A DNA stretch of 64,000 nt, taken from NCBI GenBank assembly GCA_950106755.1, contig OX467091.1, positions 12,975,538 through 13,039,537 on the forward strand. Reading direction: 5' to 3'. The notes beneath the pieces were generated by a model. The model saw only the letters and a list, made by a program, of their open reading frames with translations, did not search any database and was not told the origin of the DNA. The number at the start of each line of letters is the position of its first letter. The stretch's first letter is position 1. Source of the DNA: Climacium dendroides. Taxonomy: Eukaryota; Streptophyta; Bryopsida; Hypnales; Climaciaceae. Positions 36,865 to 48,310 of the stretch are shown here, one piece after another. A program made the translations under genes and the position numbers.

Positions 36865-37061
36865 GGGGAGAATTGACCCCTTTATTGTCCCCTATTTTGT
36901 GCCGCATAAATTTTAGATTACTTCATTCTTCCTAGCTAATTTGGGGCCTTTAATTGCATATATGAATTTAGAATTTGCAAATTTTATTATAGGTGGATAA
37001 TAAAAAAATTCATTGTTTTTTCCAAAAATAAAACATGGAGCAATAAAGAGGTCAATCTTCT
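36865..37061. mobile_element. Short TIR element, family G
   Basis: Left end GGGGAGAATTGACCCCTTTA and inverted right end GAAGATTGACCTCTTTATTG. Shares the interior block GCTAATTTGGGGCC with 29574-29806 and 11505-11640. Confidence 0.65.
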
Positions 37062-37123
37062 TTGGCCCATAAATGATCCAAATGTTGCTCCAATTTTTTT
37101 ATGTGCACCGAGTCCAAGGTGAC

Positions 37124-37535
37124 TAAGGTAGTATGCTCTAAAAGTGACCATTTAAAGGTTGGTTGGCCTTTTCTAACAAGTTTTTGTGGACAAAAATATT
37201 CTTAGATCATTTTTCAAAAAAGAAAATAGATGTGGAACCTAACATATGAGGTTTTGTAATTTTCCAAGAATTTTCGAATTACTTTTAAGTTTTCAAAGGT
37301 TTAGGGCACAAACACCTATTTATAACCATAGGTCTCCCCAAATCCGTCCACTTGCAACTTATAAAGAGATGCGTGGAAATCAAAGACAATGATTGGCTCT
37401 TGCAATAGAAAAACAATTTTTTCTTGATTCATTCAATTGCTAAAGTGGTTCATTTAAGGATCACCTCATATCCATTTTCTAGCTAATAATAGGATGATTT
37501 GAAGGAGAGGGGCGCTTTTAGAGCATACTACCTTA
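37124..37535. mobile_element. AGGTA-terminal element, family C, cleanest copy
   Basis: Ends TAAGGTAGTATGCTCTAAAA and TTTTAGAGCATACTACCTTA are exact inverted copies over 20 bases. TA on each side fits a 2-bp duplication with AGGTAG...CTACCT as the element. 412 bp, non-coding. Confidence 0.8.
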
Positions 37536-37664
37536 CCACATGTTGGCACTTTCTCTTTTTCCATAACCAAGTCCACTTGAACTTATAAAAAATGCTTGCA
37601 ACCATATATCTCTCAAAATATTGAGAATTTTAGAGATACTCATAAAGCGGGTGCAATTAGGGAC

Positions 37665-37990
37665 TAAGGTAGGAGGTTCTAAAACTACATAGGTTCTAAA
37701 ACCAACCATCTTCTCAAATGTTTACTATTTGTACATTTTCTCTCTCATAGCCTCTAGCAACGTACAAATAGTGTACATTTTAGGAGGTGGACAGTTTTAT
37801 GCCACATTTCAGCTTCAAAATTTCATAACTAATTCTTCAAAGATCCAAAAAACATGAAACAACTTGGGTTAGATGTCAATTCCTCTTATCTTTCATTGAA
37901 AATTTACTGAAAAATATTTCAAGAAGCTTCACCTCCCTAAAATTCAGTTCCATCACTCAGGTGTGCGCGATTTATAGACCTACTACCTCA
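37665..37990. mobile_element. AGGTA-terminal element, family C
   Basis: Left end TAAGGTAGGAGGTTCTAAAA; right end CTACTACCTCA, mutated at the last TTA. Contains ATGAAACAACTTGGGTTAGA, shared with the other members. About 326 bp. Confidence 0.6.
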
Positions 37991-40472
37991 GGAGCCAAAG
38001 TTTGAGAAAAACACATGACAAAAACTCACAAAGCTCCTCAAAGCTTCCAAAATGGGGTGCGATGAAGTTTGGTGATGTGTGTCTTTTGTACTATTCTTCA
38101 TTAACTCCTCACCACCCGGATATCTTAGAATATACAAAAATAAAATAAAAATGGGGACGTACTTTGAATCTCCACCACAAACACAGGCCCACTTTCGGAT
38201 TCACTCCATCATCCATCCATCATATGGTATGGTAAATGGGAACTGGCAAGGCTGCTACGGAACACCACATGATCGTAACATTCCTTGGAATTGATGAGTT
38301 ATTCTTTCCAGGAAGGACGGATGGACGGACTCACGGAATTTAAGGACGCTTCCTTAAGTTCCGTAAGGTGGAAGCACCTAAATGTGACACTTATTCAAGA
38401 TTTGCAGGTCATGAAGGTAGGGATAGAATAAAATGATGTGCACTTGTTTGAAAATGATTTAGAAAATCAACAAAATTGGTTTTGTATTTTTTCGAGCCTG
38501 TATGAATATAATAAGGATTTGAAAAAATAAGTGTGTAGATGCACCTATTGGGAACAATAAACTATCACAAAAGTGGACACAGAAACATTCCAATGTGGAC
38601 ACGGAAACATCCAAAAGTGGTAGATCATAAGCTTGTGTCACGGTCATTTTATTGGCCAATGCAAAACCCAGCCCATCATTGTGACACATTCATGGAAACT
38701 CACCTATTAGCATTAAGTCCACTTGCGCTTTAGTTTGGGGCTTATTTTAGGTGTCATGTTACATTTGGGTGCACATACTTTACTCCATACACTACCTTAT
38801 CCACTATTTGTCAAGCTACACTATTTGTCAAGCTACACTATTTGTTTACAACATTCCAATTAGATACCTACACTTTGCAAGCACTTCAAGAGGTCACTTT
38901 CTTTAGCACTAATGTTAGCGTGTGAGCCTAGAATGCATCCATCATTTGTAAAGCTAACCCAAATATAATGCTCTATCTTTCTCGAGCTTTAGCACTCAAT
39001 CTTGTTCAATACAAAATCAGTGTAAAGCTAACCCAAATCTAATGCTCTATCTTTCTTGAGCTTTAGCACTCAATCTTGTTCAATACAAAATCATCGTGAG
39101 AAATCTAAAGTATTAATTGTCTTAATTTTTTGGGGATCTTGTTGATATTTTGGAATTATTTTTAACTTGCCTTTTTTAATGTGGTGTTGAAAATAGGCAT
39201 ATTCAAGATTGACCCTAGGCTCTCATGCTCAAGGGACTTACAATTTGTGAAAGAATGTAGATATGATAGTTTTATAAACAAGTTGCCATTGGGTGTATTT
39301 ACCTTGCAAGGTTTGGTGAACGTTCACTCTATTCCTCAATACTAGTCAATATTTTCCACATGTGTAAGGAAAATTAATACTTTACTAAGCCATTTGTCAT
39401 TTCCCATTTGTCAACTCTTATTGTATCATGTTGAGCTTAAAGGAAGAATATAAGAAACTACTCCTTAATGCCTCCAAAAAACTTTTGCTTAGTTCCTATT
39501 ATTGAATACTTTGAGTTTTTATTGGGTTGTCATAGAAGATAATATGAGAATTGCGTATAGTTTTAGGACAATGTATGAATAAATTGTGAGTTTTCAAAGT
39601 GTTGTAAATATTTTTATTTAAAATCAATACCAAGTTTAGGCATGATATCTAGAAGTTGGCTTGGAGACAATTACAATTAGAAGCAATTGTTTAAAGTTAC
39701 ATAAAAGATTTTGAGTCTTTGCTTGAGAAAGGTCTAAGGTAACATCATGTCTATACCTTGAATGCAATCCCTAATTGGATTAAAAAAACATGAATACCTA
39801 AAATTGTCCCTTTTCTATTGCATTCCTTTCAAAGGTTAAAACATTCTCCATTGCTTTAAATGTACATACACTATAAAAATGAAAAATAATTCTAAGTCTA
39901 GCAAAAGTAAAAAAAAATAGTTCCAAGTGGAACACATTGGGGATCATTTGTAAACATACAAACATGCAAGCAAGACTTTAAAAACCCATTACAAGATGGA
40001 TTCAAGTACTTTTGTCAATTTTTAACAATTTGAAGGTGGAATTAGACAACAATGTTATAATTTCGTCTCCTTTGAAGAAACCTCATAAATTTAAGTCAAA
40101 GAAAAATGTACTTTGGTACCCATGATTTGCCAAAACCATAGTAATTTTTGTCTTTTATTAGTTTTTGAAGTAGATTACTGGAAGTGAAGATTTAATTCAA
40201 TACTCATTTGCCATGATTGAATTTCTGTATTAGATTCTTAGGGGACCATGTAACCTCACGCCATTTACATGATGACATGCAACACTCTTTTACAATAAAA
40301 GACTTATTTTATGTCAAATCTGACCTGGGGGATTTTTATTGTCCAATGTCCAATGTCTAAATTTGAATTTTTTTGTGTCTATCAAAAGTACTTTGAGATG
40401 TGCTTTCAATGATAGAAATTTCAAGTTCTAATTATAAACCAATGAAAAGTTAGCCATTTTTAAAGGAGTGCA
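37991..40472. other. Gene-free AT-rich stretch with small tandem repeats
   Basis: 38799-38845 has a 21-bp direct repeat (CTATTTGTCAAGCTACA). 38948-39095 is two copies of a 74-bp unit starting GTAAAGCTAACCCAAAT. A fragment resembling the end of the 49282-49602 element lies at 38911-38940 (GTGTGAGCCTAGAATGC). No gene. Confidence 0.5.
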
Positions 40473-41389
40473 TTAACCCTAAAGGACCAAACATTGATTT
40501 TTTTTGGCAACATAAATTTTTTTGGCAATTCACTATGAAGGGGATTTTTATTATTTTCTATGAAATTTTCACACAACATGTGCCCAAGGAGTAGCTTTAA
40601 GGTCCAATAATTTTCATGATTTTTAACTCATGGTTAAAAAGTTATTGTATGATATGTAATTGTCATTGATCTTCATGCAACTCAAAAAAATCTTTAAAAA
40701 TAGCTCATTTTTATACATGTGGAAAGCCTTGAGTCATTTCATTTTGATTAATGAGATGAAAGTTATGAGGAGTTTTAGTTTGTAGGTAGTTGTAGAATCC
40801 CTACTCTAAAATAAACTTTGAAATCCTTTATTTAACTCAATTTTCAATATTTTTGAAAAAAAATAAAAACATTGGGTGTAGATTGTTCATTATAACATTG
40901 CAACCATTGGGATTGACATTTTTCAATTCCATAAGTAAATTCTTGACAATTTAGTATTTTGAATCATTCTCTACTTCTTTCCACTTACAATTTTTTTCCT
41001 ATATGTTGTACAATTCCAAATGATTTGAAATTTTTCAAGCATGTAGCCAACTTGCCTTGAAGAATGAATCCAAAGAAGCACCATCATTTTGGACATTTTT
41101 TCATCAAATGTGACCTTGTGAAGTGCAATTGCCCATTTTTTTGTAGGGCCAAGAAAAGGATTTTGTCACTTCAAATGCTAATATCTTGCTATCCACACTA
41201 TTAAAAAATTTTGAATTTTTTTCCACATCTTTCCAAGCTAGTGCACTATAAGATTCTATGATTGCACTATAAGATTCTATGATTACATGTGTCCAAAAAT
41301 GTTTTTTTTCTAAAATTTGGTGCTTAAACTAGAAATGGCAGTTTTGGATGGTTTTGGTGAAAACATGGTAAAAAACCTCTAGGGGTTAA
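40473..41389. mobile_element. TTAA-terminal element, family A, full length
   Basis: Ends TTAACCCTAAAGGACCAAAC and CCTCTAGGGGTTAA. 917 bp. The reference copy for the family in this window. Contains a 21-bp tandem duplication near 41257 (GCACTATAAGATTCTATGAT). No transposase frame. Confidence 0.75.
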
Positions 41390-41391
41390 GA

Positions 41392-41858
41392 AAGGTAAAA
41401 CAACCCATTGCAGTCAAATGACCCATAGTGATCACCTAGGAAATGACCCCATTGTGGTTTTTTCGAGTATGTGAGATTTGGGCCACAATCAATGTCTTAC
41501 ATGACTGTGAATAGTGACCTCATTAGGAACTTTCAACTTTTTAGTGTAAAATCCATTATAAGAATTGACTTTTTAGGCCATCCATGTTAAAAAAATATTG
41601 TGATTGCATTAGGTGGTAAGATGAGCATTATGGATTCAGATTTTGTTGGGCATGGGTTAGTCTACAGACTCTTTTGGGCCATGATGCAGTGAACACTTCA
41701 AAAATTCCTAGCAAATTCATACTTTGTCAAAAAAAAATAAAAAAATTCATTTGCACTTGTTACTCACACTAGTCTTTTAAGTGGGAAAAAAATTTAAAAA
41801 TTTCAACAATAGTGTGAGACCAAACTCCAAATTCTGCCACAATGGGCTGTTTTACCTA
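41392..41858. mobile_element. AGGTA-terminal element, family D
   Basis: Ends AAGGTAAAACAACCCATTGC and CAATGGGCTGTTTTACCT. 467 bp, aligning throughout with 26587-27053. It begins only two bases after a family A element ends. Confidence 0.8.
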
Positions 41859-42859
41859 AGTTGATCAAAGTTGTGCACTGAGGATGCCCTAAGTAACACT
41901 AAATGTATCATGACACTAAATATCATTATCGATGTACTGTACTGTACTGTAGTTTTTATGCCGCACGAACAGATCTTTTTTTTTCACGATTCAGTATTTC
42001 AGTTAATTGCAGGGTCCTTTTGCAGCCATCGTGGACTGCACGCCAAGCGTTTATGCGAGCAAGCAGTGCATTCACTTCTCCAAATCATTGTCTTCTACTT
42101 TGCACATAAACCCAATTGAAACAGTCTCCCCGGCGCCATTCCAGGAAACGTGTTTCATGGCAACCATGACACAGGGCACACAGTGGTGGGGGGAGTGTGG
42201 GACGACCAAGATTGCACTTCGGGATGAATGCCTTAAAACCTGCAAACAGAAATCCCAGAGATCTGTAAACCTGCATTACAGTCTTTTGTTTGAGTACATC
42301 TGGCGTCAGTCCCTCCCATAAGAGCAAACCTGTCACCTAAAATTAACCTAACGTTCTCAGCGAGCCAGGCCAAGCTCGTGAAATAATCTTGCGTGCAAAA
42401 CACGACCTCATTCAAACCTAGAATGAGAGTCACATATAGATTTTTGAAGCAAATCTCTTTGGGAAACAATGGAGGACGCAAACAATTAAAGAGCCACGGC
42501 AGTGGGGAGCAGTCCGGTCAGTACTGTATAAAATAAAGTGACGACATGTCTTGCGACCTCTTTTCTGGGCAATGCTATCACCACAAGAAGAGAGAATCCA
42601 AGACAATCCTAATTAGCAAAGTCAATAAGATGAGACCTAACTACACCTCGCCAAATTTTTGAACAGTTTCTATAAACCTATGATGATCAACCAAAGCAAA
42701 GGGTTCAATTTCTAAATCTTATGTCTTCTAAAACAGAGGTGATTTCCTCTTCGATGAATGATCTGTAACTCTCTACAAAAGAAGGCTAGCATAGCAGCCC
42801 CTGTCAAGAATACAGTCGTAATTTGGCTTCGAATCTGTACAAGCTTTCTGGCCAAGGAG
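41859..42859. other. Probable 3-prime UTR and downstream flank of the KMS1-like gene
   Basis: Composition rises in GC from about 41990, which suits the transcribed downstream part of the minus-strand gene ending at 42860. A plus-strand frame at 42007-42321 and overlapping frames have no domain. No clear polyadenylation signal was found. Confidence 0.4.
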
Positions 42860-44260
42860 TCATCTGTCTTTTTTCCCTTCTTGCTGTCGTTTCTCTTTCA
42901 TCCTGTTCAATCTTTCTGTGAGAGCTGCAACCTCATGCTTCTGCTGCTCCATCAAGTAACCCTGTGCGGACGCTGTGATAATGGACGCAACAAACCCTGC
43001 CATCATCAGCTGTACAAGCGTATTCCATAAAAATCCAAAGGAGTATCCACCTTTGACATGCTCCGCCACGCCCACATTACCAGAAAGCTTGTCCTTGGCC
43101 GTGCCCACAGCAGCCATAATACGCGGCGAAAGCTGGTTCAAAAATGGAAGATGACTAATCACCCACGCCATCCCCGCCTCGAGCGCCTCCAGTACATGCG
43201 GATTACAGGCGAAAATCACGGACAGAGTCTGAATGTGCGTCTTGATTATAGCTTTCCCAATCAACGTGGCCAAAAAGAACTTCCAGAACGGAACCAAGAA
43301 ATGACCACACATCAGCCCTGCAAGATCAAAGAGAGGGTTCGGAACTGAGGCAAAAATCAATATGGCAAAGAACCCAAGCTGTGAGAATCGTCTCAATCCC
43401 CAGACTTTGAGGCGGTCATACAGGCTTGGATGGTCTTGTTCTTCTGGCAAATTCACCAAATCTTCAAGCTCCTTCACTTTCTCCCCAGATAACCTCGCAG
43501 CTCGGGAGACGAAGTAAGGCGGTAGCTCCCCAATCGCCGTGCCAACTCCCCACAAGACAGCCTCCAGTTGCACTTGCAGCAAAACCTTAAAGATTGGAAC
43601 CACATAACCATCGGTAGACAGCCTTGGAAACAAGGGCTCGCCCAGTTCGAAGCATTCCTTGTGCTGCCATGAAGAAGGGAACCCCCACTGAGGAGTATCA
43701 TAAGGCACCAGTTTGAAATCCACACGACCACATTGTGAAGCTCGCACTGCAAACATGGCGATATGCGGCCCTAAATATAAGACAAACGTGTGCAGACCCG
43801 AGCCGAGTCCAATAGAGGATGCCACACCCAGACCTATCCACCATAGAGCAAAACGAAAGTAAGTCATGGCCATCCTCACGTAATAACCATGAGGTCCGTC
43901 CACCACGGCGAGAGCAATCATAATCACAATCGAGAGAATGCCGGCAGTTACAAAGCGAACGTGGTGGCTGAGAACGTGGATCCACAGATTCCGGCATTGG
44001 TTCTGAAGAGAGAGAACAGCGAGCTTCAGAGTCTCAATTGGTTGCCTTAACAGGCTCACTCTCTCCCGTTGCAATGTGTGTGATCTCTTGAGATCTGAAA
44101 CTTCAGGAAGGTTGTCCACAGAGTCCGCTTCTTCATGTACAATCTCATCTGGCTTCAACAATGGATCGGTCTCGGACTCCACCACCTCCTTGACCTCCTC
44201 ACAAACCTCCTCATTGCTGCCTTTGCCATCCATGCTGTCCACCTGGGGTTCAAATTCCAT
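42860..44260 (-). CDS. KMS1: KMS1/VMP1-type vacuole membrane protein, VTT domain, 466 aa
   Basis: Complete frame ATG to stop without introns. Plant KMS1 proteins and animal VMP1 are ER/endomembrane multi-spanning proteins of the VTT (SNARE-associated Golgi, DedA-like) group, needed for early secretory and autophagy-related membrane traffic; they act as lipid scramblases in animals. What is seen: an acidic N-terminal tail (1-60), a hydrophobic span at about 103-120, another at 135-170, the VTT signature GTAIGELPPYFVSRAARLSG at 240-259, the conserved SVPNPLFDLAGLMCGHFLVP stretch at 305-324, the following GKAIIK motif at 335-340, a further span near 408-432 and a basic C-terminal tail. Length is slightly above the usual plant size of just over 400 aa, mainly from the N-terminal tail. 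Plant relatives normally have several introns, so the single exon is unusual. The gene symbol is given by family resemblance. Confidence 0.95.
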   Translation of the reverse strand: MEFEPQVDSMDGKGSNEEVCEEVKEVVESETDPLLKPDEIVHEEADSVDNLPEVSDLKRSHTLQRERVSLLRQPIETLKLAVLSLQNQCRNLWIHVLSHHVRFVTAGILSIVIMIALAVVDGPHGYYVRMAMTYFRFALWWIGLGVASSIGLGSGLHTFVLYLGPHIAMFAVRASQCGRVDFKLVPYDTPQWGFPSSWQHKECFELGEPLFPRLSTDGYVVPIFKVLLQVQLEAVLWGVGTAIGELPPYFVSRAARLSGEKVKELEDLVNLPEEQDHPSLYDRLKVWGLRRFSQLGFFAILIFASVPNPLFDLAGLMCGHFLVPFWKFFLATLIGKAIIKTHIQTLSVIFACNPHVLEALEAGMAWVISHLPFLNQLSPRIMAAVGTAKDKLSGNVGVAEHVKGGYSFGFLWNTLVQLMMAGFVASIITASAQGYLMEQQKHEVAALTERLNRMKEKRQQEGKKDR

Positions 44261-44302
44261 GGATGTGCGACCACGGATGAAACGTTGGCTCCTCTCTTAC
44301 TC

Positions 44303-44637
44303 CTGTGAAAATGCAATCACTTAGAAAACCAAAACGCTCTTGTTTTTCACGATGCAGATCCGCCCCTCCCTGGTCCAAGTCTGGTATCTACTGCAAGCAT
44401 AGATCTAATGAGAACGTAATTCAACAATGTAACGTCAATTCTCTCGAAGTATTAGCCTATGATGTCAATCACCGCTTCAACCTCGATACTCACGACCGGA
44501 TTGCAATCCACGAAACCCTAATCAACTCTCCTCTTTGATATCGCGACTACGTCCTCTCCATCTCGACTCCACGCAAATTCAACCACTTACTCAACGCGGT
44601 CGCGTACTCCGTAAGCAATCGCGTCAGGAAAGCTTAC
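44303..44637 (-). other. Possible intron in the KMS1 leader
   Basis: The acceptor GCATTTTCACAG (ending at 44303) lies 42 bases upstream of the ATG, and a donor CGTG|GTAAGCT fits at 44637. Together they suggest one leader intron of about 335 bases. An alternative donor is CG|GTAGGTG near 44840. Confidence 0.35.
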
Positions 44638-45810
44638 CACGGCGACAATCCGTCGTTTCCACAACAACCCTTCCCCACACGCCACAATCGTGAAACCCAA
44701 TCACGAAACCCTAATTCATCCCCCCACCACACTCGGACCCCGACTCACAGAAAAAACCCAAAAGTCCTCCAACACAGCAAGTCACCCCCACCCCGACAAT
44801 GCAGCGATTGATTCCCGCAAGCTCCCCCTCGGCGTCACCTACCGATGCAATCTCAATCTCATTCTTTTCTCCACCAAATCAATCACCGCCAACAAACAGA
44901 GTACGTCACTCCCTCGATAAAATCCACCAGATGGGTCCTTCCTTAAAAGGCAAACAAAACCTACTCCAACTCACAAAGAACCATAAAAAGAAACAAACAT
45001 CTAATTCTCCGCCCCGTCCCCCGTCCCCCGTCCCCCGTCAACCCCACGACCTAAATCAAAGCACGTAACTCGAAGCGCCCACTCCGTCCTATTGCAATCC
45101 AACCCATCCACCCAATCAAAGGCCCGTATCTCTGCCTGCACCGGAATTTCGTCCCAATCGTATGACACTACGCAAGCACGTACGCAAGCTCTACGACTGT
45201 AGCCCAGCACGCCAGTGCGGCCCCCATTTCGAGAGGTGGGGCAAGGAAAGCTTGAACTGAAGTGAAGTGAAGTTCTTTATGTCAAGGATGGAATCAAGGC
45301 ATATGAGGGTATCATGAGGGAGGGGCTTTTACATTCATGCGAAGTTCGGTTGCGTTGATGTTGCGGGGAGCGGATCTCGGTGGTGGGCGTCCAATGAACA
45401 TGCTCGTGAACTGAAGTTGTGGGACCTCAAGATTCTTTTCTGTTCCGGAAGACGGAGTGGAGTTGTTGTTGCGAGTGATTGATGAACGAACGAGAGGCAG
45501 CCAGTGGGGGCGACGTGGGAATGGAAGAAGAGAAAGCGTAGCGGTCGAGATGCCGCGCCGGGACGGACGGACTGGTGGGCAAGGGTCCCTGTGCACGCCG
45601 ATGACGCGGCCGAAACGTCGACGCGGCCGACTGGGGCTTCCGCACGTAGTCGGAATTGACGGTTTGCTGGCATGTAATTGAAGAAAGAGGGAAATATTTG
45701 CACCCAAAATTAAGGTATGCACACCAAAAAGTAAAAGTAACATTTTTGCGCCCCGAATAGCTTGGTGGTAAAAACAATGAAATTTTCATGTAAGAAAAAC
45801 CCAACCCTCC
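44638..45810. promoter_or_regulatory. GC-rich leader and promoter region of the KMS1-like gene
   Basis: C-rich and CpG-containing sequence on the plus strand in an otherwise AT-rich window, as expected of a plant promoter and 5-prime UTR. Overlapping frames on both strands up to 143 codons lie here, none with a family or sensible start; they are probably composition artefacts. A thrice-repeated CCCCCGTC motif occurs near 45016-45040. Confidence 0.4.
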
Positions 45811-46189
45811 TCAAAAAAATCCAATCCAAATTGTTTTGTATTTTTTTGACATTCACACAATATCCTATGAATTTTCAAAGTTAAAAGCATAAGGTACCTA
45901 TTCTATCCCTTAACCTATAAAGGATGATAAAGTAGTTACTAAAATACTTTGATTATTGAACCAACAGTTAATAGTTCACTAGATCTTTTAGATTTGCAGC
46001 ATCCTTACAAGAATGACCACCTTTAAAGCATAAATGTTTCAACTCCCATTGGTTGTTTTAAAGAGCTTGAGTTAGATTTGGGTGAAGTAGTGGTTCTTTT
46101 CCCACCCTTTTTTGCTCCTTCTAGAAGACTCAGGAGATGACACATAATGGTAGGATTGGGTGCTTTTACCTAAACACTTTTAAACTTGT
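45811..46189. other. Intergenic, no gene supported
   Basis: Includes a degraded TTAACCTATAAAGGATG block at 45911 and the GATTATTGAACCAAC block seen also near 32150. Confidence 0.4.
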
Positions 46190-46960
46190 AGTTAATTCTT
46201 AAATGTTGGTAGAGTGAAAAGTGGAGAATGATGGACTTGTTCACAAAGAAAAAAAATCATTTTCATCCACTCTTTTGTGGGAATATACCCATAGTACAAA
46301 TTGAAATTAACCATGAGACATTGGATTGAAAAATGGATGATGAAAGACCGGACAGGGCTTATTTGTATGAAAAAAATCATCCACAATTGTGGGGATACAT
46401 CCAAAATCAATTGTAAACTTGAAACCTATCACCCATTTTTTTGTAAGGGTATACCCTAAACCAACCTATTAGGTTGAAGTTAATTCTCAAATGCCATGGA
46501 CCAAGAAAGAATATGATAAAAAGTCAATTATAAGTTTTAAAAGACATAAAAATTTCCACCTATTTTTTTATAAGGATAAACCTACAACCAACACGACATA
46601 TTAAAATTAATCCTCAAATGTGGTATAGTAGAAAGTGAATGATGAAAGGTCAAATAGGGATTATTTGTATATAAAAATAAAAAAATTTACATCCATTTTT
46701 TTGTAGAAACATATTCCAAACCAATTTGACATGATGTATTAAGCTTCAAAGTTGAAGTTAATACTTGAAATGTCATAGATCTAAAAAAAATGAGTGTTGA
46801 AAGGTCAAATTAGACTTGTTTGTACAACAAATATTTTTACATCCATTTTTTGTGGGAATATATCCAAAGCAACAAATGTTGTGGAGCCTAAAAAGTAGGT
46901 GACAAAAGGTCAAATTGGACTTGTTCATGGAGATATAATCAAAATTAACATTAAAATATG
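46190..46960. repeat. Degenerate tandem array, about 115-140 bp units
   Basis: At least five units can be aligned by eye. Each carries AAGTTAATTCTCAAATG, then a GATGAAAGGTCAAAT block, then ATTTTTACATCCATTTTTTT, then GTGGGAATATATCC. Units are heavily diverged, so the array is old. Confidence 0.6.
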
Positions 46961-47644
46961 AAGTTGGCCCTCAATTGTTGACAAAGCCAAATTACAAAAG
47001 TGCATATATTTACAAAGCAATATCAATGTACATTACTTTTTGACCATCTTTCTATTGTAAATATCTATATTTTCACCACTATTTCTTAATAAAATATTAC
47101 TTTTGCTCTATTACCATCTTATTTTCTCTTTTAAGTATCAATCTCTAGAACTTGAAAATCCAAATGAGCTTTGGCACAAGCTCAAATCTCGCTTAGATCA
47201 CTAAAATAAACATCTTTCTTCTTAAATCCCTTCATGATTGGACTCATTTATGAGTGTTAGATTTTCAAACACTTTTTTTTTTTCAATAATTAGCTATACC
47301 ATATTATATCACAATTAAGGTTGTGTGGTTAAGGTATTAATAAAAAGGAGATGATTAAGAGAACTCTCTCAACATTTCCACCGATCTCTAGTGTATTTGT
47401 AGAATAGTACAAAAACATGAAATTTGAAAATCACTCAAATCTCATGTCTCTATTATTTCTTGTTAAAAAAATGAACTTTTTTTACGCAATGCAGAGTCTC
47501 ATCCTATTAGAACTCAAGAACCATAGTCCATGTTTCTAAGGTTTCTAATGTTAAACATATGAGAAATAGCCATAAACATTTGGAGTCTGTTTAGTTGCTC
47601 AAAGTCTTACAAAAAGTTTGATATTGATTATAATCTACATATTT
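46961..47644. other. Intergenic, no gene supported
   Basis: AT-rich. May include decayed parts of the retroelement that follows, but nothing is readable as protein. Confidence 0.4.
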
Positions 47645-48310
47645 ATCAATTATGTATTTTATTAATTTTCAATACCTTATTGGAATGGTAGTGCATACCA
47701 TCCTTGAGATGCATCTTATAGTTGCATTCACTACTTATTTATATGGCTCCCTTGATGTTCATATTAATATGAAAGTCTCATTTGGTCTTAAAATCACAAG
47801 TCAAGCTGCACTCATTCTAGGCAAACATCATAGTATTAACTTACAATAGACATTATATGGTCTTAACAATTTGGATGTATGTGGTACCAACAATTGCAGG
47901 ACTATCTCATTGAGCATCATTTTATAAATGATCCATTGCTCCTATGTCTCTTTATCAAATGAAACAAATATGGATTTGTAAACACTACAATATATTTTGA
48001 TGACTTGAACTTTGTGGGCACCAAGTATCCATTATTCACACTTATGGTTGGTCATAGCAACAAGAGTAATGATCTTTATTGCCCTTGTGAAGAGAAACCA
48101 CTAGGTGAACAATACCCATACTTTGCTATGTTTAGGTCACTTTTATATTTAGCTACATCGATAAAGTTTGATATTGCATTTGCAATCATTGTCTTTGCAA
48201 GGCATAGTACTTGTCCTATACTATGACATTAGAATGGCATTAAAATGTGGCGACTTAATACTTTGGAACAAGAGATTCAATATGTTTTTATTATGAAAAT
48301 TGTAGAAACC
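47645..48310 (+). pseudogene. Ty1/copia reverse transcriptase relic
   Basis: Fragments of the copia polymerase in order: TYLYGSLDVHINMKV (47739-47783 region), then in another frame TLYGLNN and SEHHFINDPLL, then YFDDLNFVGT (47991-48020) covering the catalytic YxDD box, then LLYLATSIKFDIAFAIIVFARHS (48152-48215, given here only in part as a motif) and a HWNGIK remnant at about 48233. Frameshifts and stops separate the pieces, and no LTRs, integrase or gag were found. The order and wording match the plant copia group in which ...LYGSLD, ...YVDDLN and ...DIAF..ARHS occur. Inactive. Confidence 0.85.

Noticed and set aside
45312..45804. Overlapping minus-strand frames of 122-143 codons
   Set aside because: GC-rich promoter-like region; three frames are open at once, no domain, no splice or start support.
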